IMG/VR virus record: IMGVR_UViG_3300042549_003611
Span: 1 to 21,354 of that record
DNA from: a virus
Direction: 5' to 3' (one strand)
DNA: 21,354 nt
Shown here: piece by piece, positions 1-9,035 of the stretch
Numbering within the stretch: the stretch's first letter is position 1
Layout of the letters: every line of letters begins with the position of its first letter
Notes under the pieces: generated by a model
Databases searched by the model: none
What the model saw: only the letters and a program-made list of their open reading frames with translations
Told to the model about the DNA's origin: nothing
Translations under genes and position numbers: made by a program

Positions 1-102
1 AGCGCGCCGACGCTGACCTCGACCGGGACCGACGAACTGGCCTTCGTGACCTACAACGCGGGCACGAACTGGCACGGTCGCCGGGCGTGGGCAAGCGCAT
101 GA
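1..102 (+). CDS. 3' end of a virion structural protein (partial)
   Basis: An open frame enters from the left edge in frame 1 and ends at a TGA at 100-102. It gives a 33-residue C-terminus containing DELAFVTYNAGTNWHG. The stop overlaps the ATG of the next gene in an ATGA, which is the coupling style used throughout this window. The tail 'aGTnWhG' resembles the C-termini of phage tail or fibre proteins of the kind found next to DUF7483-type proteins, but the piece is too short to assign. Start, length and function lie outside the window. Confidence 0.7.
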   Translation, partial: SAPTLTSTGTDELAFVTYNAGTNWHGRRAWASA

Positions 103-1082
103 TCCCGTTTTTCCAAGGGGCGGCGGGCGGGGCGCCGGTCGTTTCGCAAGTGTTCGCCACGACGCTCTACACGGGCAACGACGTCACTCGCTCTTTCGTT
201 AATGGCGTCAACCTGTCAGGAGGCGGACTTGTCTGGGTCAAGTCCAGAACCAGTGCAGACGATCACACGCTGTTTGACTCAGGGCGTGGCGGCGACAAGT
301 ACCTTGTAACCAACAAGACGGACGCAGAGTCCACCTTCAGTTACCTGACTTTCAACTCAAACGGATTTTCGTTTACGCAGAACGGGGCCTTCAGCCAGCT
401 TAACTCTTCGCTGCGAACATACGTCGCATGGTCCTTCGCCCGCGCCGCCCGCTTCTTTGATGTGGTGACGTACACGGGGACGGGATCGGCCCGAACGGTC
501 GCGCACGGCCTCGGCACGACGCCGGGAATGATTATTGTCAAGCGACGGGACTCAAGCGACAATTGGGCAGTGTATCACCGTGGAAACACCGGGACTCCTA
601 AAGATAATGCACTGCTCCTCAATCTTGCGGACGCTACTGCCGACAACAACACTTATTGGAACGACACTGCTCCGACGTCTTCTGAATTTACACTCGGGGA
701 CAACACCGCTGTAAACGCCTCGGGCGGCACCTACGTCGCCTACCTCTTCGCCCACGACACGGCCTCGGACGGCATCGTGCAGTGCGGGAGTTACACGGGC
801 AACGGGGCGACCGGGCAGACGATTACGTTGGGGTGGGAGCCCCAATTCTTGCTCTCCAAAAGCACACTTAATATCGACCCCTGGAGGCTGCAAGACTTTG
901 CTCGTGGATTTTCGACCGGCTCCAGTAACGGTGTGGAGATAAGGCCAAGCGAGTCAAATGCTGAGTTCACCGGCCTAAATGCCCCGAGGCCATCAGCGAC
1001 TGGCTTTTACGTTGATAACTCCACAACCGGTTGGAACACCTTGACCGAAGTTTACGCGTACCTTGCAATCAGGAAGCCCTGA
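99..1082 (+). CDS. DUF7483-type repeat protein, putative tail/appendage component
   Basis: The 327-residue product is made of three tandem divergent repeats. Each starts with a YTG(T/N) strand, and the first two end in TYVAWSFA or TYVAYLFA: roughly residues 18-112, 115-220 and 223-327. The middle repeat has the clearest signature, VAHGLGTTPGMIIVKRR, then NWAVYHRG, then a W-x-(N/D)-(D/T)-xxPTSSxFTLG block. This is the pattern I associate with DUF7483, a beta-sandwich-like domain common in tail-associated phage proteins. There is no signal peptide or membrane segment. I chose the ATG at 99 because it forms ATGA with the upstream stop; a GTG at 87 is in frame but overlaps more. Role as a surface or fibre component is inferred from the family and from its place at the left of the structural genes. 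Confidence 0.72.
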   Translation: MIPFFQGAAGGAPVVSQVFATTLYTGNDVTRSFVNGVNLSGGGLVWVKSRTSADDHTLFDSGRGGDKYLVTNKTDAESTFSYLTFNSNGFSFTQNGAFSQLNSSLRTYVAWSFARAARFFDVVTYTGTGSARTVAHGLGTTPGMIIVKRRDSSDNWAVYHRGNTGTPKDNALLLNLADATADNNTYWNDTAPTSSEFTLGDNTAVNASGGTYVAYLFAHDTASDGIVQCGSYTGNGATGQTITLGWEPQFLLSKSTLNIDPWRLQDFARGFSTGSSNGVEIRPSESNAEFTGLNAPRPSATGFYVDNSTTGWNTLTEVYAYLAIRKP

Positions 1083-1085
1083 CCC

Positions 1086-1520
1086 ATGACCATGCACGTC
1101 ATCGTGGAGGACGGCGCGGTCGTCGCCGAGTTCGCCGGCTGGAACCCCGCTGCCGTCGCGGCCATGCTCCATGCGCGTGGGCACAACATCAGCCCGCCGA
1201 GCGTGCCGCCCACCGGGGCGCTGGTCCTCGGCCCGCTCACGGCGCTCCCGGCCACGGATACGGGCGCGAGCCCCCCCAAAGGCAAGATCACCACCGGACG
1301 GGCGTGGACCATCGGCGCCAACAGCGCAACGGCATCTTACACCTACGGCGATCCCCCGCCCATGACGGCGGAACAGGCCCGCGCCGCGCTCGCCATCACC
1401 GATGGACAGTTCGAGCCAAGGTGGATCGAAGACATCGCGGCCGGCAATGAAATGCCAGCCCGATACACCGCATGGGCGGAACGTCGCGCCACCCTGCGCG
1501 CCATCGTGAACGGAGGCTAA
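1086..1520 (+). CDS. hypothetical phage protein
   Basis: The 144-residue protein is not recognised. It begins three bases after the preceding stop, with AGGAAG about ten bases upstream of the ATG; a second in-frame ATG lies at 1092. The N-terminal ~40 residues read as a small alpha/beta unit (MHVIVEDGAVVAEFAGW). The middle is rich in Pro, Gly and Thr, and the C-terminal 60 residues look helical and charged (MTAEQARAALAITDGQF, then AWAERRATLRAIV). Its place directly after a probable tail-fibre gene suggests a fibre-associated or fibre-assembly role, but no motif proves that. Coding is supported by tight packing between two supported genes and by the absence of a better frame. Confidence 0.7.
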   Translation: MTMHVIVEDGAVVAEFAGWNPAAVAAMLHARGHNISPPSVPPTGALVLGPLTALPATDTGASPPKGKITTGRAWTIGANSATASYTYGDPPPMTAEQARAALAITDGQFEPRWIEDIAAGNEMPARYTAWAERRATLRAIVNGG

Positions 1521-1521
1521 C

Positions 1522-2136
1522 ATGCTCACTCAGGACCAGCTTAACGCGACCTATCGCGAAGTCCTGGGGCGCGATGCCCCCACGTCGGACCTCGCGGCGT
1601 GGAACAACGTCGGCGGCAGCATCAACGATTATCGCAATGCGCTGATTGCCACGCCGGAATTTTCGGATCGTTACGGCGAGGCGCGGCGGTCCATGTCGCC
1701 TGACGATCCCCGGCTTAACCCGGCGGGGTTCGATCCGATTGCGGCGCGGCAGGGACCGGCATTCACGCAGACGGTTACGGGGCAGCCGCTTCCGTCCGCG
1801 CAGCCCCCCGCGATGCAGCCGCCAGCGTTTCAAACGCCGCGCCAGCAGATCCCCACGCAGATGCCCAACACGGGCGGCCAGCCGGATTGGCTCGGCGGCA
1901 TCCTTGGGCAGTTGTTTGGGGGCGGCATGGGGAGCCCGAACATGCTCGGGCGTCCTGCTGCGGGCGGCGGAATGGCCCGCCTTGGCGACCTCTTCGGCGC
2001 CTCGCCCGGCCAGTTCGGGTCCGGTGCCACGGGCGCGCAGCAGACCAACGCCATGAGCAACCCGCTCAGTGCATCGCCCTTCGGCCGGAACTTCTCGACC
2101 CGCCAGATGGGCATCCCCGCGCGGACGATGATCTAA
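1522..2136 (+). CDS. DUF4214-like N-terminal domain with Pro/Gly/Gln-rich tail, hypothetical structural protein
   Basis: The 204-residue product starts at an ATG preceded by GGAGG (about 6 bases). Residues 4-45 contain YREVLGRDAPTSDLAAW followed by IATPEFSDRY. This matches the 'lYr.vLGR.pd..gl..W......eF' pattern of DUF4214-type helical repeats, of which one copy is present. From about residue 70 the chain is low-complexity: PAMQPPAFQTPRQQIPTQMP, then Gly-rich runs and several Asn-Pro and Ser-Pro steps. Its TAA stop overlaps the next ATG by one base (TAATG), so it is probably co-translated with the large structural gene that follows. A virion role is inferred from position only. Confidence 0.72.
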   Translation: MLTQDQLNATYREVLGRDAPTSDLAAWNNVGGSINDYRNALIATPEFSDRYGEARRSMSPDDPRLNPAGFDPIAARQGPAFTQTVTGQPLPSAQPPAMQPPAFQTPRQQIPTQMPNTGGQPDWLGGILGQLFGGGMGSPNMLGRPAAGGGMARLGDLFGASPGQFGSGATGAQQTNAMSNPLSASPFGRNFSTRQMGIPARTMI

Positions 2137-4172
2137 TGCCCTACGCGCGCCTCCAATTCCAGCCGGGCATCGTCAAGGACGAAACGGAGTTGGCAAGCCG
2201 CCCCCGGTGGACGGACGGCGACAAGGTGCGCTTCTACCGTGGACTTCCCCAGCCCATCGGCGGGCGGGAACTGGCGGGCATCAGCACGTTCGTCGGGCGA
2301 TGCCGGGGCTTGCTCCCGTGGTCGGACAACGCCGGAAACTCGTATTGCGCGGTCGGCACGTCGAAGAAGCTATACGCCTACTACGGCGGCCGGCTCTATG
2401 ACATCACGCCCATCCGCCTATCGGCCACGCTGGGCACGGACCCCATCGCGACGACGAACGGATCGTCAACCGCGACGGTCACATGGACGACGCACGGGCT
2501 ATCGCCGGGCGATTACGTCTATATCCACACGCCCGCCGGAGCGGTTAACAACCTCACGGTCGGCGGCGACGACGCCACGCTTTCCAGCCCGTTCACCACT
2601 GTTAGCGCGTCGGCGGCGGTCGAGGTGACGCAGACCGCGCATGGCTTCGTCACGGGCGAAATCGTCAACTTTTCAGGCGCATCGGCGGTCGGCGGGATCA
2701 CAATCTCAGGCGATTACACGATCACCGTTCTAACGGCAGACGTGTACCTGATCTATCATTCGGCCGTTGCCACGTCATCGGCCACGGGCGGCGGCGCGAG
2801 CGTGGTGGCGCGGCACTTCAAGAGCTACGTCGTCCAGACGGTTCCGACGACTGGCACGTTCACCGTCACCGGCGTGGGCACGGCGAACGCATCGTCTTCG
2901 GGCGGCTCAACGACCGTCCAGGCGAAAGCGGAAATCGGCGTCGGAAACGACGACAGCCTCGGAGGTGGTGGATTCGGCGTCGGCGGGTTTGGGTCCGGTG
3001 GCTTCGGCCTTGGCGGTGGTGCCCAAGAGAACCAAGCGCGGACATGGAGCCTTGCGGCGTGGGGTGAATTTCTCCTCGCTAATCCCCGATACGACGGCCT
3101 GTATCAATGGCAGCTAAACCCGTCCCAACGCGCGGCGGTCGTGAGCAACGCCCCGGCTCAGATTGGCTATATGTTCGTCACCCCCGAAAGGCATGTCGTG
3201 TGCGTGGGGTCCACGAACCTCTCTTCGGTCTACGATCCTCGGCTAGTCCGGTGGTCGGACCAAGAGGACAACACGGCATGGACGGCGAGCGACACGAACC
3301 AATCGGGCGACTTCACGCTCGCCATCGGGTCCGAAGGCATTTGCGGCAAAGCGTCCGTCGGGCAAAATCTAATCTGGACCGATCGCGCCCTTTACGCCAT
3401 GCGCTACACGGGCGAAGGGACGTTCGTGTTCTCGTTTCAGCCCCTCGGGACGGAGTGCGGCATCATCGGGCCGCGCGCGTTCTCTGAGCAAGATGGGCGG
3501 GCATTCTGGGTCGGGCAATCCCGGCAGTTCTTCCTTTACGACGGCAGCGCCCCGAAGGCGATCGACTGCCCGGTTCGGGACTACGTGTTTGACACGCTGT
3601 CCCCGGTGCAAGATGTCAAGATTTACACCGGGTCGAATAGCCAGTTCACGGAACTGTGGACGTTCTATCCGACCGGAACCGACAACCTCGAATGCTCGCG
3701 ATACGTGACGTGGAACTATGTCACGGGCGAGTGGAGCATCGGGACGTTCGACCTTACAGCGTGGGCGGATCGTTCCGGGGTCGGAAACCCGATAGCCGCA
3801 ACCGACGACGGCAACCTCTTCTTCATGGAAAGCGGGACCGGCGACAACGGCGCGGCCTACTCGGAAGTCTACATCGAATCGTCCCCCGTCGAACTTGGGG
3901 AGGGCGAGCCCTTGATGGACGTGTTCCGTTGGGTGCCCGACTTCAAGGACATGGCGGTCGGCGTCAATTTCTACCTTTTGACCCGCGACAAGCCCCAAGG
4001 TGTAGAAACGACGGAGGGGCCGTTCCAAGCCGGGCCTTCCACTGAGGACGTGACGATGCGCGTGCCCGCCCGACAAGTCCGGGTCCGCATCGAAAGCCTG
4101 CCCGACCCGGCGACGACTTGGCGTCTGGGGGCGGTGCAGCTTGAAATTCAGCCGGCCGGCGGGCGGAGGTAA
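2136..4172 (+). CDS. large virion structural protein, P22 gp10/T7 gp12-like tail protein (putative)
   Basis: The 678-residue protein starts at the ATG of TAATG; a longer open frame upstream is a shadow of the previous gene. The N-terminus reads FQPGIVKDETELASRPRW, then DKVRFYRGLPQPIGG. This is the typical opening ('f.pGi..e......g.w.d.dkvRFr.G.peKiGGw') of a phage structural family placed with tail tubular or packaged-DNA-stabilisation proteins. Residues ~110-270 hold two similar beta-rich units (TTHGLSPGDYVYI and TAHGFVTGEIVNF). Residues ~275-295 are a Gly-Phe-Gly linker with repeated GGFG. The C-terminal ~380 residues are rich in W, Y and G strands (RYDGLYQW, RLVRWSDQED, GRAFWVGQSRQFFLYDG), consistent with a beta-propeller-like fold. 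The tail role is family knowledge plus context. Confidence 0.75.
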   Translation: MPYARLQFQPGIVKDETELASRPRWTDGDKVRFYRGLPQPIGGRELAGISTFVGRCRGLLPWSDNAGNSYCAVGTSKKLYAYYGGRLYDITPIRLSATLGTDPIATTNGSSTATVTWTTHGLSPGDYVYIHTPAGAVNNLTVGGDDATLSSPFTTVSASAAVEVTQTAHGFVTGEIVNFSGASAVGGITISGDYTITVLTADVYLIYHSAVATSSATGGGASVVARHFKSYVVQTVPTTGTFTVTGVGTANASSSGGSTTVQAKAEIGVGNDDSLGGGGFGVGGFGSGGFGLGGGAQENQARTWSLAAWGEFLLANPRYDGLYQWQLNPSQRAAVVSNAPAQIGYMFVTPERHVVCVGSTNLSSVYDPRLVRWSDQEDNTAWTASDTNQSGDFTLAIGSEGICGKASVGQNLIWTDRALYAMRYTGEGTFVFSFQPLGTECGIIGPRAFSEQDGRAFWVGQSRQFFLYDGSAPKAIDCPVRDYVFDTLSPVQDVKIYTGSNSQFTELWTFYPTGTDNLECSRYVTWNYVTGEWSIGTFDLTAWADRSGVGNPIAATDDGNLFFMESGTGDNGAAYSEVYIESSPVELGEGEPLMDVFRWVPDFKDMAVGVNFYLLTRDKPQGVETTEGPFQAGPSTEDVTMRVPARQVRVRIESLPDPATTWRLGAVQLEIQPAGGRR

Positions 4173-4175
4173 TCC

Positions 4176-4745
4176 ATGGCATCCATGCTTGACGTGCTGG
4201 TCGGCCTATTCGGCGCCGATCGCGTGAGGGGCTATTCGCCCCCGTCGAAGGTCCAGGCCACAGAACAGAAGCCAGCCGATGCGGCGACGATCCCCCGCGT
4301 TGACATGCCGATTGAGACGCGCGGCGCCGAAGACGGCGGCATGGGTATGCCTGATGCAGCGGGACGGTCGGGCCGCAACATCGTCGGCGGGACGCAGTAC
4401 GGGCTAGGCGGCACGGTCCTGGGGGCGCTGATGGGCGTTCCCGGCTTGGGAACGGCGAGCGGCGTCGGGCTTGACGTTCGCGCGGCGAACGCGGGGTTGA
4501 AAGACCTCGGCTTGCCGGAAACCGTTGAGTACGGCCCCGCTCTTGCCGCCGCGCTGTCCATGGGGATGTTCGGGGACAGCACGTTTGATCAGGCCAACAC
4601 TGGATTTATGAACGCCTACGACAGCCGCAACGCAGCCTTCGGCCCCTACGACAATGTGGGCGGTGGCGGTGGCGATCAGGGCGGCGGGTGGCAGGGATCG
4701 CCGTCGGCCGAATGGTCCGACAGCAATGACATGGGGGTGTGGTGA
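4176..4745 (+). CDS. hypothetical small structural-region protein
   Basis: The 189-residue product is not recognised. GGAGGT lies six bases before the ATG, the strongest ribosome site among the structural genes. Residues ~65-135 are Gly/Ala-rich and hydrophobic (GGTVLGALMGVPGLGTASG, then ALAAALSMGMFG), so the chain could touch a membrane. The C-terminus is Gly/Asp/Ser/Trp-rich and ends DSNDMGVW. It lies between the large tail protein and the GAFGGSR-type protein. By context it may be a minor virion or ejection component, but this is not shown by sequence. Confidence 0.68.
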   Translation: MASMLDVLVGLFGADRVRGYSPPSKVQATEQKPADAATIPRVDMPIETRGAEDGGMGMPDAAGRSGRNIVGGTQYGLGGTVLGALMGVPGLGTASGVGLDVRAANAGLKDLGLPETVEYGPALAAALSMGMFGDSTFDQANTGFMNAYDSRNAAFGPYDNVGGGGGDQGGGWQGSPSAEWSDSNDMGVW

Positions 4746-4746
4746 T

Positions 4747-5742
4747 ATGAGCTGGCTTGGAAACCTGTTGGGGACCGGGAAGCAGACCACCACGGCGACG
4801 CAGGGCGTTCCCGGATGGGTCGAGGATGCCGGCCGGCGGAACTTGATTACCGCCGAACAAATCGCGGCCGGCGCATACCCGGAAAACATCGGGCGCCCGA
4901 TCCAGTACACCGGGCCGCGCGTCGCGGGGCTCACGCCCGACGAAATGCAGGCTCGGGCAAGCGCACGGGGCGTTACCGGCAACCCGTTCCTAGGCGAAGC
5001 GGCGGGGATGGTGCGCGGCGCGGCCGGCGTGGACAGCGGCGGGCGGGGCGTGGCCCTTGCCTCCGGCCAGCGGTTCAAGGACAGCGACACCGAAGCCTTT
5101 ATGAACCCCTACATGGACGCCGTGTTCGGGGAAATCGAGCGCACGGGCGATCGGAACCTCAACGACATTCGCGCGCGCGCGGCGAAGGCCGGCGCGTTCG
5201 GCGGGTCCCGGCAGGCGGTTGCGGAGAGCCTTCAACGCGACCAGACGCAACGGCAGGTCGGGCAAGTCGCATCGCAGGCTTTCGAAAGCGGACAGCAACA
5301 GTTCAACACGGAACAAGGTCGCGGGTTGCAGATCGCGCAGTTGCTTGACCAGATTACCAACGCCGGAGCCAATCGAGACCTTGCGTCGGGCCAAGCGCTT
5401 GCGAACCTCGGCCAAGCGGGCTTCGGAAACGAAATGGCGATCATTCAAATGCTCAACCAGCTTGGCGGGCAGGAGCGCGGCATCGCGCAGGGCATCTTTG
5501 ACACTCAGTATGGGGATTTTCGCGAGGCTCGCGACTACCCCATGCGGATGCAGCAATACCTTCAGTCGGTGCTCGCCGGGACGCCTTTCGAGCGGACCAC
5601 GACGACGACGGCACCGGGCGCGAGCCTTATGTCTCAGGTGATCGGTGCCGGCGCCACGGGCGTCGGGATCGCCGGGCCTCGTGGGCTTGGCTGGCTCGGC
5701 CCCGGCGGCACTGGCGTCCCCGGCTTTCGCAATCAAGGGTGA
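4747..5742 (+). CDS. putative internal virion/DNA-ejection protein with AGAFGGSR motif
   Basis: The 331-residue product is taken from the ATG at 4747, one base after the previous stop; the open frame continues upstream but only as a shadow of the preceding gene. Residues 118-160 carry the recurring phage signature FMNPYMDAV ... RNLNDIRARAA ... AGAFGGSRQAVAES, followed by a long Gln-rich helical region (about 160-280; e.g. FESGQQQFNTEQGRGLQIAQ). The C-terminal 40 residues are Gly-rich and weakly hydrophobic. Proteins with this motif occur among virion proteins of podovirus-like and marine phages next to ejection-type proteins. The Ala/Gln-rich helical build fits a protein released with DNA. 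The function is inferred. Confidence 0.7.
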   Translation: MSWLGNLLGTGKQTTTATQGVPGWVEDAGRRNLITAEQIAAGAYPENIGRPIQYTGPRVAGLTPDEMQARASARGVTGNPFLGEAAGMVRGAAGVDSGGRGVALASGQRFKDSDTEAFMNPYMDAVFGEIERTGDRNLNDIRARAAKAGAFGGSRQAVAESLQRDQTQRQVGQVASQAFESGQQQFNTEQGRGLQIAQLLDQITNAGANRDLASGQALANLGQAGFGNEMAIIQMLNQLGGQERGIAQGIFDTQYGDFREARDYPMRMQQYLQSVLAGTPFERTTTTTAPGASLMSQVIGAGATGVGIAGPRGLGWLGPGGTGVPGFRNQG

Positions 5743-5745
5743 CCT

Positions 5746-7077
5746 ATGACTGGCATGATCCCCGGCGCCGAAGACGAAGTTGGCGCACTGGACACCGGCG
5801 CTCTTGAAGCCCTGTTGACGCAATTTGGCGGGGCGGGTCCGCGCCGACGTGCGCCCGCCGTGTTCCCCGAACTGACGACGGAGGCATATGAGCAGGCCGT
5901 TGAGCAGGACCGCGCCGCGCGACCCTACGACCTCTTGCTGCAACTCGGCCTTGGCATGATGGCGAGTAGGTCTCCGTCCTTGTTCGGAGCCATCGGAGAG
6001 GCGGGGAAAACGGCTCTCGCCAACGTCGAAAAGACGGGCAATCAGAACGTCCGCGAACTGGTCCAAAAGGCTCAGATCGGCGGCCAGATCGCGGCGGGCG
6101 AACAACAGCGCGCGACCCGGCAGGCGTTGCGGACGGCGCTTGACGCCGATGCCAAGCTGACGCCCGCGCAGAAGCAAATCATCCTTGCGGACCCTGATGG
6201 CGCGGGGCGGACCTATCTGTCGGCGTCAATGCAAACGCCTCGCCCGTCGCCGACCGTTACGGTCAACGGCGGCGTTTTTGAACGCGACGTCAACGCGCCC
6301 GGCGGCCTGGGTCGTCGCCTTGGGGACGCCCCGAACAACGCGCCTCAAGTTGTCCTTCCACGCGCAGAGACGGCTTACGAGGCGGCGCGTGGCAAGGACA
6401 TTGCGACGGAGGTTCAGGCCGCAAGTGATGCGGCGTCCAAGGCGCGGGACACCATAGCGTCGGTCGAAACCCTGTCCGGGCTTTTGGGGCAGATTGAGAC
6501 CGGGGCGCTGGCGCCAAGCATCGCGACCCTTGGCGGCGCGATGCAGAGCGTCGGCATTAACCCTGAGCGTTTCGGCATTGATCCGAAGCTACCCGCCACG
6601 GCGCAGGCGGCGCGGTCAATCATCAGCCGGCTTGTCATGGACCAGATCGGCGCTGGCGGCATCCCGGCAAACGGGTTCTCGAATGCTGACCGTGAGTTCC
6701 TTGAGAAGGCGCAGGTTAGTCTAAGCAACCGCCCTGAGGCGAATGAGCTAATTCTTGAAGTTGCCCGCCGGAAGGCGCGACGGACAATTGAGTATCAGCG
6801 CGGATTGGCGAGGGCCGACGCCGAAGGGTTCGACGCGGTGCGCCGGTTCCGCCAAACGTGGGACGAGTACTCTGAGAAGAACCCGGCCTTCGCAGGGCTC
6901 ACATTGCCGGGCGGCCGGCAAGCGGGCGGCGGGTCAGACACGCCCCGCGTGACGTACACGCCTGAGCAGGAAGACCAAATCAAGCGAGCGCGCGCCGCGA
7001 TCGCGAGGGGCGCTTCCAGGGATGCCATTGCAAAGCGGCTGCGCGATCTTGGGGTTGAGCCTCCGGGAGATTTGTGA
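5746..7077 (+). CDS. putative internal virion protein
   Basis: The 443-residue product starts three bases after the previous stop with AAGGGTG as ribosome site; an ATG at 5755 is an alternative. Residues ~61-91 form a hydrophobic/Gly segment (YDLLLQLGLGMMASRSPSLF then GAIGEAGKTAL). Most of the rest is helical. Residues ~300-365 contain ANGFSNADREFLEKAQVSLS and a basic helix ARRKARRTIEYQRG, a pattern I have seen in internal virion proteins of short-tailed and marine phages. The C-terminal ARAAIARGASRDAIAKRLRD resembles a small helical hairpin. It lies between two other ejection-like genes, and its TGA overlaps the start of the next. The role is family- and context-based. Confidence 0.72.
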   Translation: MTGMIPGAEDEVGALDTGALEALLTQFGGAGPRRRAPAVFPELTTEAYEQAVEQDRAARPYDLLLQLGLGMMASRSPSLFGAIGEAGKTALANVEKTGNQNVRELVQKAQIGGQIAAGEQQRATRQALRTALDADAKLTPAQKQIILADPDGAGRTYLSASMQTPRPSPTVTVNGGVFERDVNAPGGLGRRLGDAPNNAPQVVLPRAETAYEAARGKDIATEVQAASDAASKARDTIASVETLSGLLGQIETGALAPSIATLGGAMQSVGINPERFGIDPKLPATAQAARSIISRLVMDQIGAGGIPANGFSNADREFLEKAQVSLSNRPEANELILEVARRKARRTIEYQRGLARADAEGFDAVRRFRQTWDEYSEKNPAFAGLTLPGGRQAGGGSDTPRVTYTPEQEDQIKRARAAIARGASRDAIAKRLRDLGVEPPGDL

Positions 7078-9035
7078 TGGCTGGCGAGTTCGATGACCTG
7101 ATCCCTAACGACGAGTTCGCGGACCTTATCCCGTCGCGCGGCGACCGCATCAAGGCGGGCGTTGTCGCGGGCGGCGAGGCGGCGGCCAGTGCCCAAGAAA
7201 TTGCGTCGGGCGCCGCGCTTCGGGGCGTTTCCAATCTTATCGGCTTGCCGAACGCGATTGACCAATTGATCGCCGCTGGCGTTCGCGCGGGTGGCGAGGC
7301 GATTGGCCTTCCCCCGGCGTACAACGCCCCTCCGATGGCGCTTCTGCCGTCGTCGGAAGCCGTTGCCGGGTTTCTTCAAAGCATTGGGTTGCCCGTAAAC
7401 CGCCGGCCAGAAAGTGTCGCTGGCAAGATCGCGGCCGGTGCAATCGAGGGCGCGGCCAGTTCGCCGTTCGGGGCTGGCGGCATCATCGCCGGGGCCTTGG
7501 GAGGTGGCGGCGCCGAAGCCGCTGGGCAGGCTTTGGAGGGCACGCCTTACGAGCAGGCCGGTCGCGTCGCGGCGGGCGTTACGCTCCCGCTTCTCGCTGG
7601 CGGCGTTCGATCCATCCCGGCAACGTCATCGTCCATCGCGCGGGATGCCCTAGAGGGCGTCACCCCGTCTCAGGTGGAGATGGCGCAGCGGCTCATTGAA
7701 ACGGCGCGCGGGAAAGGCATTGATCTGACGGTGGCCGAGGCGCTGGCCCAAGTCACGGGGCGCACGCCGTTGCAGGACGTTCAGCGCGTTGTGGAACAAT
7801 CGCGCGGCGGCGGCATCATTATGCAGGACCTCCTCAATCGCCGGCCCGGGCAGGTCCAGGGCGCGGTGACGCGCGAACTGGATGGCATCGGCCCGGCTGT
7901 CGCGGACCCGAGCGAAATCCCGCCGCGCCTTCAAGCCGCCGCGCAAGGCGTCATTGACGACGCGGTGAGGGCGCGGACGCAGGCGGTCAATCCGCTGTAT
8001 CAAGCCGCCGACACCGTGAGCGTTCCTGACGAAAAGGTGCGTTCTCTGGTCGCCAATCTCGACATGATCATGGCGTCCGATAAAACGGGGTATTTGTCTA
8101 GCGGGCCGCTACGCAATCTTCGGGATCGCCTTATGCCCGATGGCGAGCCTATCACGGACATTGCCAATCTCGACCGTTTGAGAAAGGCGGTTCGCGACAC
8201 GTTGGACCGACCTGATCTAAGCGGCCCGGCCATTTCCAAGGAAACCGAGGCGCGCGTTAATGAGGCGCTAGACTACCTTCGAACGCGCATGGAAAGCAGC
8301 AGCCCCGAATTTGCGAAGGGGCTTAGGTCATACCAGGAAATTACGGAGAACGTCGTCAACCCGGCCGTCCGGTCGCCTGTCGGGCAGCTTGCCGCAACCG
8401 ACCCGCTGGACCCCGGCGCCTTTGCCAAGCAGCGCCAAATCCTGTTCCCCGCGAAGCCTGAGACGCTGACGCCGAACGCCGTGCGCCGCGCGATCCTTGA
8501 AGTCAACGAGAAGGACCCGACTGCCGCTCGCGACCTCACGCGCCAGTTTCTTCAAAACGCCTTTAACGATGCGTCCAAGAAGCAATTGACGAATGCCGAG
8601 AACGCCGGGGCGCGGTTCCGCGTCCTTGTGGCGGGCAACCCCCAGCAGGAACGCAATCTTGCCGCCGCTCTAGAGGCATTGGACCCGAAGAACGGCACAT
8701 CAATCCGGCAGGGATTTGAAAACCTGCTTCAAGTCCTTGAAGCCACTGGACGCCGGCAAGCCCCTGGGTCTCAGACCGAGTTCAATCGTCTTCTGACGCG
8801 CGAGATGGAACAGGGCGGAGCGGCGCAGGCGCTGAAGCCCAAGCAGACCATTGACGAGTTCATTCGGCGCGCCCGGTACAAGCGCAACGCCGAAGAACTG
8901 GCGGACATTCTGACGGACCCCAACGCCATTGACCGTCTTAAGCGCCTGTCGGTTCTCGCACCCAACAGCGAGCCGGCCGTCGCCATCGTGGCGTCAATGA
9001 TGGCGCTTCCCCGCCCCGGCCAGACCGGCGAATGA
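7077..9035 (+). CDS. large internal virion (ejection-type) protein
   Basis: The 652-residue protein is the largest helical protein of the virion cluster. It opens with two short repeats, FDDLIP (residues 5-10) and EFADLIP (13-19). That N-terminal signature is common on large ejection or peptidoglycan-hydrolysing virion polyproteins. Residues ~25-65 and ~110-180 are Gly/Ala-rich and hydrophobic (GAGGIIAGALGGGGAEAAGQ), candidates for membrane insertion during genome delivery. The remaining ~450 residues are charged and helical. I see no lysozyme or transglycosylase catalytic block. The ATG at 7077 overlaps the upstream stop by one base (TGATG); a GTG at 7074 is possible. GGGAGA sits about 8-9 bases upstream. 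The last 42 bases overlap the convergent small membrane gene. Confidence 0.73.
   Translation: MAGEFDDLIPNDEFADLIPSRGDRIKAGVVAGGEAAASAQEIASGAALRGVSNLIGLPNAIDQLIAAGVRAGGEAIGLPPAYNAPPMALLPSSEAVAGFLQSIGLPVNRRPESVAGKIAAGAIEGAASSPFGAGGIIAGALGGGGAEAAGQALEGTPYEQAGRVAAGVTLPLLAGGVRSIPATSSSIARDALEGVTPSQVEMAQRLIETARGKGIDLTVAEALAQVTGRTPLQDVQRVVEQSRGGGIIMQDLLNRRPGQVQGAVTRELDGIGPAVADPSEIPPRLQAAAQGVIDDAVRARTQAVNPLYQAADTVSVPDEKVRSLVANLDMIMASDKTGYLSSGPLRNLRDRLMPDGEPITDIANLDRLRKAVRDTLDRPDLSGPAISKETEARVNEALDYLRTRMESSSPEFAKGLRSYQEITENVVNPAVRSPVGQLAATDPLDPGAFAKQRQILFPAKPETLTPNAVRRAILEVNEKDPTAARDLTRQFLQNAFNDASKKQLTNAENAGARFRVLVAGNPQQERNLAAALEALDPKNGTSIRQGFENLLQVLEATGRRQAPGSQTEFNRLLTREMEQGGAAQALKPKQTIDEFIRRARYKRNAEELADILTDPNAIDRLKRLSVLAPNSEPAVAIVASMMALPRPGQTGE

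Noticed and set aside
1887-2135. upstream extension of the large structural gene's open frame
   Set aside because: It overlaps the previous gene by about 250 bases. The TAATG at 2134-2138 and the family-like N-terminus beginning MPYARLQF mark the true start.
3369-4076. 235-codon open frame on the - strand
   Set aside because: It is antisense to the W/Y/G-rich end of the large tail protein. It has no domain and no ribosome site.
4990-6177. 395-codon open frame on the - strand
   Set aside because: It lies antisense across two well-supported virion genes, with a composition typical of high-G+C shadow frames (Arg-rich) and no recognisable domain.
7077-9035. lytic transglycosylase or other enzyme domain in the large ejection protein
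   Set aside because: The DLIP-type N-terminus suggests that class, but I could not find a catalytic Glu-Ser or GLMQ-type block.
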